From an uncultured Granulosicoccaceae bacterium (lineage in GTDB: Bacteria > Pseudomonadota > Gammaproteobacteria > Granulosicoccales > Granulosicoccaceae), in NCBI GenBank assembly GCA_937981955.1, contig CALJNA010000029.1, positions 26,045-90,044 on the forward strand: a stretch of 64,000 nucleotides of DNA, read 5' to 3'. Positions 22,716 to 31,573 of this stretch are shown one piece after another. The notes beneath the pieces were generated by a model that did no database searches, was not told the DNA's origin, and was given only the letters and a program-made list of their open reading frames with translations. Each line of letters starts with the position of its first letter. The first letter of the stretch is position 1. The position numbers were made by a program, and so were the translations under genes.

Positions 22716-23360
22716 TTGCCTAAATCCAATCTACTCGTCTGGCTATTAGTGTTTGGTCAGATAATGGGACTGATCGCCCAGTCTGCGGCCATGGCGCAAT
22801 CGGCTGTGTCGACCGATAATGTTCCAAATATTGAACATGAATTTATAAAGGGATCAATCGCGGACCCTTACACTTTTACCGCAAAAGTCAGTGACGATTC
22901 GAAAGTTACCAGTGTTGTCTTGCTGTATCGCTACAACGACACTGTTGAGTTTCAACGTCTGAGCATGATGCTGGAAAAGGATGACATCACGTACTCTGCC
23001 AGAATTCCTGAGGCGGAACGTCGCGACGGGACCATTCAGTATTACTTCATTGCATTCGATGATCGCGGCAATGCGAAGGTCAACAACTTCGAATTTGATC
23101 CGTTCGCGCGTACTGTTTCAGCTGATTGGCAGCCGATAGTTTCAGATGCTCCAATTAAGACAGAGCCGGTCAATACGGAATCAGCTCAGGGTTTTCGTAA
23201 AATCAAACCGCTGCATATCTTGCTTGGTGTGCTTGCAGTAGGTGCGGTGGCTGCCGCGGCAGGCGGTGGTGGTTCATCCGGTGGCGGTGGTGGCGGTAGT
23301 TGTGCCGGAACTGGGTGCTCAATTACGCTTACACTCCCGACCCCCGGTTCGACCAACTAG
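22716..23360 (+). CDS. Exported protein with Ig-like domain, TM and Gly-rich tail
   Basis: TTG start; signal peptide; ILLGVLAVGAVAAAAGGGGSSGGGGGGSCAGTGC near C-terminus; 29 bp after the caspase gene. Confidence 0.6.
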   Translation: MPKSNLLVWLLVFGQIMGLIAQSAAMAQSAVSTDNVPNIEHEFIKGSIADPYTFTAKVSDDSKVTSVVLLYRYNDTVEFQRLSMMLEKDDITYSARIPEAERRDGTIQYYFIAFDDRGNAKVNNFEFDPFARTVSADWQPIVSDAPIKTEPVNTESAQGFRKIKPLHILLGVLAVGAVAAAAGGGGSSGGGGGGSCAGTGCSITLTLPTPGSTN

Positions 23361-24419
23361 TTGAGCATCACCGTGTCTAATTATGCAGTGACAAAAATGA
23401 ATCGCCAAAGTCCGGATGCCATGATGTCATTTAGCATGTTGCCTCGAGTCATGAAATTAGCGACGATGATGGTCGCAATCCTGTCACTCGTTTCCTGTAC
23501 TGAAATTACGACAGATGGCAGCTTACCCATTGGTACCAAGTCTGGTATTAATCTTGGGGTTGCACCGGAGCTACTCGCACGTGCAGTAAATCCAGATCAG
23601 TTGCGGCCAGAAGTGACCATTAACGGACTCGCTATCAATGCTCAACGAGCCGCAAACGGAAGTTGGTCGGTCACATACACGCTGTTCGATTCTTCGCTCA
23701 CTATCAATCTTCTGTGGATAGAAACATACAACGGACAAGACCTGGTACTGGCTTCCTGGTCAAATTCATATAACAATATTACAAGCGACAGCCGCATTAC
23801 TATCGATGCGTCGGAGTATCAGACCACGCTTCACGATGCAGATGCAGATGGTGTGAGTAATCTTGCTGAGCGCACCGCTAACACAGATCCTTTTTCTGAT
23901 AGTACGACACTGCAAGGTGACTGGCTAGGTGAATGCGTCGTAGATGAAGATGGCAATGGCGAGCAAGTCGTTTGGAGTTTTAATGATGCGAACGTTAAGA
24001 ACTTAACCTTTTCCAGTGTGCAATACATTGATACTGAAGTCTGTGTTGGTGAAAATTACGTCAGTGTTAACCTGGAAGGCATCGCTCAGATTACTGGGGA
24101 GGTTTCAGAGACGGCATCAGGTACAGCTCAGAATCTGGATATTACCTACATCAATGGCAGTATTACTGCCGGAGCTCTGGCTATAGCTGCGCTTGAATTT
24201 GGAGGTACGTCGCTAGAGGAAATATCGGCTGAACAGGGTTTCGACAACATCGAATTTATACCGCTTGCGGACCTCATGGTTGATCAACCTGCCGTATTCA
24301 CTATATATCAGATTTCAAACGGTCAACTTCGTCTTGGAGTCAGTTCAGCGAATCGTGATGGCGCAACTGCCGAAAGTCGGTACACGGTTTTGAATACCAT
24401 TACCTATACCAGGCGATAA
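23361..24419 (+). CDS. Putative lipoprotein with Asp-rich thrombospondin-3-like segment
   Basis: Starts directly after the previous stop; lipobox-like LSLVSC; DADADGVSNLAERTANTDPFSD. Confidence 0.65.
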   Translation: MSITVSNYAVTKMNRQSPDAMMSFSMLPRVMKLATMMVAILSLVSCTEITTDGSLPIGTKSGINLGVAPELLARAVNPDQLRPEVTINGLAINAQRAANGSWSVTYTLFDSSLTINLLWIETYNGQDLVLASWSNSYNNITSDSRITIDASEYQTTLHDADADGVSNLAERTANTDPFSDSTTLQGDWLGECVVDEDGNGEQVVWSFNDANVKNLTFSSVQYIDTEVCVGENYVSVNLEGIAQITGEVSETASGTAQNLDITYINGSITAGALAIAALEFGGTSLEEISAEQGFDNIEFIPLADLMVDQPAVFTIYQISNGQLRLGVSSANRDGATAESRYTVLNTITYTRR

Positions 24420-24431
24420 AAGATCTGTTTT

Positions 24432-25070
24432 TTATGCAGGAAGCAGGATGGTCTTATCGTCCAAAGCCTTGATTAAATTCATAGTCATTCGTGCTGTAGC
24501 GCCCCACAAAGTCTCGCCATCAAATTCGTTGTATACAATAATCGGATGTCGTTGGGCTGACTGTTTGTCCATATCAGAGCGCGCTCTGAGTGTGTAGTTG
24601 CTCTCATCCCTTAGCCAAGCTAAAGGCATCAGAAATGCACGCGCTACTTCCGAGGTTTCCAGTCTTAGATTGGATGGCCACTGGACAATGCCCACAATTG
24701 GCGTTACCCGATAATGGCTGATGGTGTAGTAGTCGCCTAATTGGGCAACGATTTTGATTCGGTCTGAAGTCAGCCCTATTTCTTCTTCTGTTTCACGTAA
24801 CGCAGTATCGATAGATGATTTATCTTTTTTTTCTGTAGCTCCACCTGGGAATGCGACCTGGCCACTATGTCTGTCACGATCGTCTTTTGCTCGACGAATG
24901 AATAGAACCTGCCACTCATCGGATGCTTTAATCAGCGGAATAAGTACCGATGCGGTGCGCTTTGGTGTTGATTTTTTGCCATATTCTGCCGCGCCGTTTT
25001 CGATATCGGCGTTTCTGTGCAGTCCATTTGCATCTGCATGCTCCAGTATGGGCAGATCTTTTGCGGTCAT
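24432..25070 (-). CDS. CoA pyrophosphatase, NUDIX family
   Basis: NUDIX box GGATEKKDKSSIDTALRETEEEIGL and upstream RRAKDDRDRHSGQVAFPGG. Confidence 0.9.
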   Translation of the reverse strand: MTAKDLPILEHADANGLHRNADIENGAAEYGKKSTPKRTASVLIPLIKASDEWQVLFIRRAKDDRDRHSGQVAFPGGATEKKDKSSIDTALRETEEEIGLTSDRIKIVAQLGDYYTISHYRVTPIVGIVQWPSNLRLETSEVARAFLMPLAWLRDESNYTLRARSDMDKQSAQRHPIIVYNEFDGETLWGATARMTMNLIKALDDKTILLPA

Positions 25071-25122
25071 TTAATAAATTATAGAACAATCATGAATAGT
25101 TCGTTGATAACAAAATGGCACG

Positions 25123-25722
25123 TCAGTTACTCGGCTTGTCACAGGCTAAGCGTCCAAATAATCGAATGTGATGGAAACTATTGTGCAAAAAAACTTTTTC
25201 CCGCTGTGTGCCTTCTAATTGAAAGCCGTTTTTCAACAATACCTTATCTGATGCTGCATTACCCTCTGTGGTCCAGGCTTCCAGTCGATTCAAACCCAGA
25301 TCCGTGTAAGCGTAGCTTGCGACGGCGCCTAGTGCTTCTGTAGCGTAACCATTGCTCCAGTATGTTGGGTGAATTTCGTATCCAAGCATGCCGCAGCGTG
25401 CTTTTTTCTCAATGCTGTTGATTCTAATTGAGCCAATGACCGTCTTGTGCTCTGTTGACTGCTGTCCGAGGTGACTATCAGTTTGTTCGCTTAAGCAAAT
25501 AACCCAGGCGACGCCTTTTTTTCTTGCTTCCAGTTTTGACATCCAGCTGATAAAACGTTCACTGCGCTTAAGCGTTGGCTGGTGTGGAATATCTGAGTAT
25601 CGACTGACCTCTGGACACGACAGAATATGATGATAGCTTGCCGCATCTTGCATGATCGGTTTTCGCAATAATAGTCGACTGGACGTAAGCGTCGGATACG
25701 ATTTTGTTTTTAGTAAATTCAA
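25123..25722 (-). CDS. GNAT family N-acetyltransferase (RimJ-like)
   Basis: TSSRLLLRKPIMQDA..LGYEIHPTYWSNGYATEALGAVASYAYTDLGLNRLEAWT. Confidence 0.9.
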   Translation of the reverse strand: MNLLKTKSYPTLTSSRLLLRKPIMQDAASYHHILSCPEVSRYSDIPHQPTLKRSERFISWMSKLEARKKGVAWVICLSEQTDSHLGQQSTEHKTVIGSIRINSIEKKARCGMLGYEIHPTYWSNGYATEALGAVASYAYTDLGLNRLEAWTTEGNAASDKVLLKNGFQLEGTQREKVFLHNSFHHIRLFGRLACDKPSN

Positions 25723-25744
25723 TGGAATCTAGAGGCGAGTGTGA

Positions 25745-25921
25745 CTAGCTAAGCCTGTTACGGAACTTGCCGCATCGCGTACAGCGCTCAACTGTCAGCA
25801 ACTTGCCGGACTTAACATCGAACTGCTGTTCTTTGTCTATAGCCCATTTGTGATGGTTGTTTTTGCACATGATGTTTCCCTTTTCAGGTTTCTTTTTTTT
25901 GAAGGGCAGAATATTTGACAT
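25745..25921 (-). CDS. Small zinc-ribbon-like hypothetical protein
   Basis: MSNILPFKKKKPEKGNIMCKNNHHKWAIDKEQQFDVKSGKLLTVERCTRCGKFRNRLS. Confidence 0.5.
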   Translation of the reverse strand: MSNILPFKKKKPEKGNIMCKNNHHKWAIDKEQQFDVKSGKLLTVERCTRCGKFRNRLS

Positions 25922-26081
25922 GGTGTAAAAAGCGTTGAAGCATGTTCGCAGTCTCAACAAATCGGTAGTAGCGCAATTGATTTAGTTTTAACTGACATGG
26001 CCAGAATACGATTCAGGTTTGTGCTTGTGTAGATTATATGAAGCCGGAAATAATGTGCAGGGATATGACTGCGACCGTTAC

Positions 26082-26813
26082 CTAGCTGCGCTTCTTTTGT
26101 ACCACATGTTGCCGCGGCTTAACATTGATTTCTTCAACAACGGCATTGTCTGCTGTGTTCAGCATGCTAAGAACAGCGTCAGCAACATCATTTGCTTGTA
26201 GAGCATGCTCTGGTGCATTGCCCGGTTCAAAATCTAGGTTGCTAAAAAAATCGGTTTTGACCATGCCCGGGTTTACAATGCCCACGTGGCAATTCGCAGA
26301 TGCGCATTCGTGCCTTAACGATTGTGCTGCGCCTCTTAGTCCGAACTTGGCCGCACTGTACACACTGCCATAACGACCACCTTGCAACGCCGATTCGGAT
26401 GCAATGAATACAATGTCACTGCGTGCATGTTGTTTTAGGCCGGGGAGCAATACTTTAAGTAAAATTAGCGGGCTGATCAGATTCAGCTGAATATTCTGTG
26501 TGATTTGGTCAGCGGAGAAATTCTCCAACGCGCCAAACTGTCCTGTGCCAGCATTACAAACAACTCCGTCAATGGTGTGTGAATTCGCAGTCGAGTGGCT
26601 GAAAGTATTGATCAGTCGTTTTGCAAACATCTCTACCTCACCGGTATTCGACAGATCAACCTGGAGCTGAACGAGGCCCTTCCGCTCACTTATGCTCGTG
26701 CGCGAAACGCCAACAACGGTGTGCCCTGTATCAAGCAGCCTGTTGGTTATTGCAAGGCCAATTCCTCTCGAATGCCCGGTTACCAATATGGTTCTCACGG
26801 CACGCTGACACAC
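26082..26813 (-). CDS. SDR family oxidoreductase
   Basis: VTGHSRGIGLAI Rossmann motif and YSAAKFGLRG catalytic motif. Confidence 0.9.
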   Translation of the reverse strand: MCQRAVRTILVTGHSRGIGLAITNRLLDTGHTVVGVSRTSISERKGLVQLQVDLSNTGEVEMFAKRLINTFSHSTANSHTIDGVVCNAGTGQFGALENFSADQITQNIQLNLISPLILLKVLLPGLKQHARSDIVFIASESALQGGRYGSVYSAAKFGLRGAAQSLRHECASANCHVGIVNPGMVKTDFFSNLDFEPGNAPEHALQANDVADAVLSMLNTADNAVVEEINVKPRQHVVQKKRS

Positions 26814-27811
26814 GGAAAGTACTGGGAAGGACTAATTTTGCTTTGCAATTGTGATTCACAGAAGCTTAACAATTTGCTTTCAGTCTGCTCGTCATATGAC
26901 AACATATTGTCACGCATGTTCATGTCGGCCGCCAGTAGTTTGGAGTCCGGATAGAGTCGTATCATTTTTTTGAAAAACGGTTTCGGTAATCGGAACGGCC
27001 CCAGGCTTACGGAATGAATAGACTCTGCATGCAGTTCGCTAAACACCTGCTCGAAAAGCTCGGTATATAACTGCTCAAAGTTGTCTGACTTTAATAGTGG
27101 GTCGAAACGGAGTCCTATTTTCCAGCCATGTTGTTGTAGTGATTTCAAAGCGGCAATACGTTTGGGCAGGGATGGAGTTTTGTGTTCCTCCGTGTTTGCG
27201 ATCTCGGCGGGAGACAGGCTATAAGCTACAACGCAGTTCTCAATGGCAGGTCGTGCCAGCAGGTTTCTGATTTGTGTGCTCTTGGTTCTGATTTCAAGCA
27301 TGGCTTTGGGCATAGTGCTGAAAGCATCAAGACACGAGTCAATAAAGTGCGTCATGGGCTCCAGTGCCAAAGAGTCGCAATCGTAACCGGAGAAAAACCA
27401 ACTTGGCCTCGAGGAGCGCTGCGTCTGATTTTTTATATCTTCAAAAAAATCAGTGTAGTTGACAAAGACCACGTAGTTTGCAGAGCGATACATACCCTGC
27501 AAAAAACAGTAGCGACAATCGTATATACAATTTAGCATGTGGGAGAAGTAAAAATTATTTTCCCCACCAATGTGATAGCCGGGTGGTGTTGGTAGTACGC
27601 GATTACCGTGTTTGCACGCGAGTATCAGTGCCGGGTTTTGCTTTTGCGTTCGAAAGTTTTGTGCCGGCGCATTGAAGACATCGGTGTACCGATCGATCGA
27701 AATTTGTCGCGTATTCGGATATTTGCTCAATATTGACTGTGTTTGAGGCAAAGAGGCAATGCCTCGTTCTATGTAAATAGTCTCCATCGATTTAATTGCT
27801 CGACTCTGCAA
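26795..27811 (-). CDS. SPL (spore photoproduct lyase-like) family radical SAM protein
   Basis: HMLNCIYDCRYCFLQGMYRSANYVVFVNYTDFFEDI with CX3CX2C motif. Confidence 0.82.
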   Translation of the reverse strand: MQSRAIKSMETIYIERGIASLPQTQSILSKYPNTRQISIDRYTDVFNAPAQNFRTQKQNPALILACKHGNRVLPTPPGYHIGGENNFYFSHMLNCIYDCRYCFLQGMYRSANYVVFVNYTDFFEDIKNQTQRSSRPSWFFSGYDCDSLALEPMTHFIDSCLDAFSTMPKAMLEIRTKSTQIRNLLARPAIENCVVAYSLSPAEIANTEEHKTPSLPKRIAALKSLQQHGWKIGLRFDPLLKSDNFEQLYTELFEQVFSELHAESIHSVSLGPFRLPKPFFKKMIRLYPDSKLLAADMNMRDNMLSYDEQTESKLLSFCESQLQSKISPSQYFPCVSVP

Positions 27812-27832
27812 TAAACTTATAAATGAGCATGG

Positions 27833-28639
27833 CTAATAGCTGATTTTTGCATTGTCTATCTCAGACAATAGATTTTTGCGAATCGATTTTGCGTTACCGA
27901 GACAAAGCAGATCATTTTCATCTGGCATCGTATTAAATAGTGCTTTGTATCGATGCACTAGTTGATTCAGAGTGTGTTGCTCGGTTGTTGTGTAATGTAT
28001 TTGGCTTGTTAGCGACAAGCACAAGGCATCAACATCTTTAGTTTCTGGCAATGTGTTGAACGGTAAAGCTTGTAGTAGTTTCTCCACCGTCGGGATCGCG
28101 GCTTCTACGCAATCGGTTGCAAGCTTTCCGGTGACATTGGTAATACCGCTCTCTTTGTTGTCAGAAATGACTTTTACGCTATGTATAAAAGACAGGTCGA
28201 GTACTTTCGTGGCAGCGCTATAGATGCCGGAGGCTTCCATATCGAACGCTCGATCGTTTGTGTAGTTGGTTGAAGGTTGGTCTACGCTGACTATCTGAAC
28301 TGAGTTAACTTCGGGTAACTTTCTGACGGCAGGCAAATGCGGGAACCACTGCCGAGCGCTGGCTTGATCTTGCACCCCATGAGCGATGCATGTTGTGCCA
28401 ATTGGTTGATCGCTGCCTGCAATTCCCACATTAATAATGGCCGCTATATCAGGCAGGACCTGAAGCATCGCTGCTGTGCATGCTGCAGCATTGAGTTTGC
28501 CCACCCCGCATTGCAACAGATAGCCATGGTCGCCCTGATACAAGCGCAAATGAGAATGGCTTAGTGCGCGCATGCCGAAATAGCTGATCAGCGGGCGCGC
28601 TTCAGGTGGCAGAGCGGTTATAAGGCAGGTTGGCAACAT
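27833..28639 (-). CDS. Nucleoside phosphorylase (PNP/UDP superfamily)
   Basis: VGKLNAAACTAAMLQVLPDIAAIINVGIAGSDQPIG and DMEASGIYSAATKVLDLSFIHSVKVISDN. Confidence 0.75.
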   Translation of the reverse strand: MLPTCLITALPPEARPLISYFGMRALSHSHLRLYQGDHGYLLQCGVGKLNAAACTAAMLQVLPDIAAIINVGIAGSDQPIGTTCIAHGVQDQASARQWFPHLPAVRKLPEVNSVQIVSVDQPSTNYTNDRAFDMEASGIYSAATKVLDLSFIHSVKVISDNKESGITNVTGKLATDCVEAAIPTVEKLLQALPFNTLPETKDVDALCLSLTSQIHYTTTEQHTLNQLVHRYKALFNTMPDENDLLCLGNAKSIRKNLLSEIDNAKISY

Positions 28640-28737
28640 ATACCTTATTGTAACGCTTAACGGTGACTGAAGTTGGCGACCGCTGACGTTCTCGGTACAC
28701 TAGTGGGAATAAACTTAGTCAAAAGAGATCCACGTGA

Positions 28738-29061
28738 ATGTTGATCAGTAATCTGGAAATCCTGCCGGACCATCGAATTGTCAGGCATTTGGGGCTTGTG
28801 CAAGGCAGTTCGGTTCGTTCAAAGCATGTGGGTCGCGACATTATGGCCAGTATAAAGAATATATTTGGCGGCGAACTGCAAGGGTATACAGAACTTCTCC
28901 ACGAATCGCGCGAAGAAGCAACAGAGCGACTCATACAGCAAGCGCAGGGAATTGGTGCCAATGCTGTATTGAACGTTCGCTACAGTACGTCGAGTATAGC
29001 GGCCGGTGCGGCGGAAATATTCGTATACGGCACGGCCGTGGAGCTGGCGCAACGTGATTGA
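28738..29061 (+). CDS. YbjQ/UPF0145 heavy-metal-binding-domain family protein
   Basis: SSVRSKHVGRDIMASIKNIFGGELQGYTELLHESREEATERLIQQAQGIGANAVLNVRYSTS. Confidence 0.9.
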   Translation: MLISNLEILPDHRIVRHLGLVQGSSVRSKHVGRDIMASIKNIFGGELQGYTELLHESREEATERLIQQAQGIGANAVLNVRYSTSSIAAGAAEIFVYGTAVELAQRD

Positions 29062-29584
29062 GATTATTCTTTTTCTGGTGTTCATGAGTTGTGGATTCAT
29101 ATTCGGACAACTGGCAGAGAAACGTCACTTCAAAAGTATCGTTGAGCGCGAGCAGCAGTTGAATTCCTTGCCTGTAGTCGCAAGTCGCTATCCTCCGGAA
29201 GATACGGCCTATCATCAGCAGCTGGTTTCCGGCAGTGTTGTTGTAGCGTCCGACTACTTTAAGTCGTTTACCGCCGGGCTGATCAATATTTTCGGTGGCG
29301 TTGTCACGCCGTTTGAATCATTACTCGATCGTGGTCGGCGTGAAGCTATTTTGCGCATGAAAGCAGAGGCGGGCAAACTCAATGCAGAGCTGGTGTTTAA
29401 CGTCAAGCTGGAAACGACGCGTATTGCCACGGGGCGGGCTGGTGCAATCGAGGTGTTGGCCTACGGTACTGCCATGTTGCCAGTAGATGCTGGTCGTGCC
29501 AACGCTATAAATTCTTCTTCCGCTAATGACTTGTCTGCTATCGATAGTGCGCCTGTTGCCAGCGGTAGTGTGCCGCGGCGGTAG
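29054..29584 (+). CDS. Membrane-anchored YbjQ/UPF0145 paralog
   Basis: GTG start overlapping upstream gene; N-terminal TM (IEIILFLVFMSCGFIFG); FTAGLINIFGGVVTPFESLLDRGRREAILRMKAEAGKLNAELVFNVKLETT. Confidence 0.8.
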   Translation: MIEIILFLVFMSCGFIFGQLAEKRHFKSIVEREQQLNSLPVVASRYPPEDTAYHQQLVSGSVVVASDYFKSFTAGLINIFGGVVTPFESLLDRGRREAILRMKAEAGKLNAELVFNVKLETTRIATGRAGAIEVLAYGTAMLPVDAGRANAINSSSANDLSAIDSAPVASGSVPRR

Positions 29585-29589
29585 TTTCC

Positions 29590-30444
29590 ATGCGGTATGA
29601 AAACCGGCAGGCCCCTGAAGGGATTAACGTTACCAAAGTCAATCCATTGGTGCAGTTTCTCAAGTTTTTCATTGCATCAATTATCGTTGTAGTGCTCATT
29701 GTTGTGATTCTGCAGGTTGCGGGCGGTGCAATTGCCAAGCGCATTCCATTCAAATACGAACTGCAGTTAATGGACACCGTCGACCCGCAGTTAGGTACTA
29801 CGGGTGCATCGAGGGAGATGATTGCGTACCTGAACGATCTTGCATTTCGGGTAGGGAGGGAGCTACCCGTCGATGAAGGCATTAGCGTCAAGGTGCACTA
29901 CAGTACGGAAGAGGTATTCAATGCATTTGCCACTATCGGTGGAAACTTACTTTTTTATCGTGGTTTGCTGAATGAAATGCCCCACGAGAATGCGCTTGCC
30001 ATGGTTATGGCACATGAAATAGCGCACGTTAATCATCGCGACCCAGTTGCCAGCCTCGGCGGAGGTGTCGCCAGCTTAATAGCCATGTCTATGTTTACCG
30101 GCATGTCGGGTCTTGCAGGAGATTTTTTCAATAAGACCTATTCGTTCACCGGCATGCAATTTACTCGTCGTATGGAAGAGACAGCAGATGAAGCAGCGCT
30201 TGGTGCAGTCAATGCGTTATACGGTCATGTTAATGGTGCGGGTGTGTTGTTTGAAGTCATGGGAGAAATTAAAGGTGACAGCGAAGCAATTCCTGATTGG
30301 CTTGAGCGATTTGCTGTCACTCATCCGTTAAGTAATGATCGGGTCAGCGCTGTGCGTATACTTGCGGCTAAGAATGGCTGGAGCAGCGAAGGGGAGACAA
30401 CACCACTGCCGGCTGATTTTCTGTTGTGGCTGAACAGGGATTGA
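29590..30444 (+). CDS. M48 family metallopeptidase
   Basis: AMVMAHEIAHVNHRDP (HEXXH) and EETADEAALGAV. Confidence 0.92.
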   Translation: MRYENRQAPEGINVTKVNPLVQFLKFFIASIIVVVLIVVILQVAGGAIAKRIPFKYELQLMDTVDPQLGTTGASREMIAYLNDLAFRVGRELPVDEGISVKVHYSTEEVFNAFATIGGNLLFYRGLLNEMPHENALAMVMAHEIAHVNHRDPVASLGGGVASLIAMSMFTGMSGLAGDFFNKTYSFTGMQFTRRMEETADEAALGAVNALYGHVNGAGVLFEVMGEIKGDSEAIPDWLERFAVTHPLSNDRVSAVRILAAKNGWSSEGETTPLPADFLLWLNRD

Positions 30445-30449
30445 ATCGT

Positions 30450-31412
30450 TTATGACTGCTCGTTGATCCATCGATCAATTAAAAACCTGGCAATAGAATC
30501 TGTGCGCGGTAGCTGAAATTCGCAACGCTCATCTCCCCAGGTGCCAAACGTTTTGAGTTGCTCCACGGTAAACCATTGCGCATCTTCCAGCTCGTCAGGG
30601 TCACAGGTTATCTCGGTGCTGGTTGCAGTCGCTTCGAATCCAAGCATGATTGATCGAGGAAACGGCCAGGGTTGGGATGCAACGTACTGTACGTTTTCGG
30701 TGGTGATATTGGCTTCTTCATAAACTTCGCGTTGTACCGCCTGCTCCAGACTTTCGCCGACTTCAACAAACCCTGCCAAGGTTGAAAATACTCCGGGTGG
30801 CCAGTTTTTGTTTCTGCCCAGCAGACACAAAGCGGGTGATTCGCTGGTGGCCATGTGTTTGATTAGCATGATCACTGCCGGGTCAGTGCGTGGAAATGTG
30901 TGATGCTGGCAATCGTCGGTACTGCACAGCTTGATATGTCCTCCGTTGGTGCTGTGCAGTTCACCACCGCACCGGCTGCAAAAACGACAGGTGTCGTGCC
31001 AATAGATCATGCCGCGCGCGTATGCCATAAGCGCACCATCGGATGCACAGAGTGCCGGACCAACAACGCGCAAGTCGTCAAAGCGAACCTTTTGGCTGTC
31101 GGTGTGATGTTGGGCTGCAATGGTGGACCATTCCGCCAGTGAGGATTCGTCTGCGTTTGAAACACTAATGGCGAACATTGGACTGGACTCAACCAGTCCT
31201 AAGAAGATTTTCTGGTGCTTATCGGATGGCGCCGTGTTCGCTGGCAGCGTGAGCATGTGTGGTATACCGGCCTGGTCTTCTCCCACCAGTGATTTTCCTT
31301 GCCATACGGGTACAAGCTTGGCACCTGGTGCATTGAACAGCTCGGCCTGCTTTGCCTCGCTTTTGCGTAGGTGATCAGCCCTATCCAGAAGTCCATGCGT
31401 GTAAAACATCAT
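30450..31412 (-). CDS. nudC: NAD(+) diphosphatase
   Basis: Zinc motif CRFCSRCGGELH..CSTDDC; NUDIX box GFVEVGESLEQAVQREVYEEANI; SQPWPFPRSIMLGF. Confidence 0.95.
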   Translation of the reverse strand: MMFYTHGLLDRADHLRKSEAKQAELFNAPGAKLVPVWQGKSLVGEDQAGIPHMLTLPANTAPSDKHQKIFLGLVESSPMFAISVSNADESSLAEWSTIAAQHHTDSQKVRFDDLRVVGPALCASDGALMAYARGMIYWHDTCRFCSRCGGELHSTNGGHIKLCSTDDCQHHTFPRTDPAVIMLIKHMATSESPALCLLGRNKNWPPGVFSTLAGFVEVGESLEQAVQREVYEEANITTENVQYVASQPWPFPRSIMLGFEATATSTEITCDPDELEDAQWFTVEQLKTFGTWGDERCEFQLPRTDSIARFLIDRWINEQS

Positions 31413-31506
31413 GCTGCGTTTCTTATAGATTCCATTGCAGTATAGCTATGAAATGGTGCAGTATCTGGCTTCGGCGCAAATTCCTTGTGCCATATTTTTA
31501 AAGACG

Positions 31507-31560
31507 AGATTGTAAAAAAGAGATTTGCAAAAGGAATTGCGAAATAAGATTTGCGAAAAG
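31507..31560. repeat. Four imperfect A-rich repeats upstream of the GH31 gene
   Basis: AGATTGTAAAAAAG / AGATTTGCAAAAGG / AATTGCGAAATA / AGATTTGCGAAAAG in tandem. Confidence 0.6.
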
Positions 31561-31573
31561 AGAGTAGTGCGCC

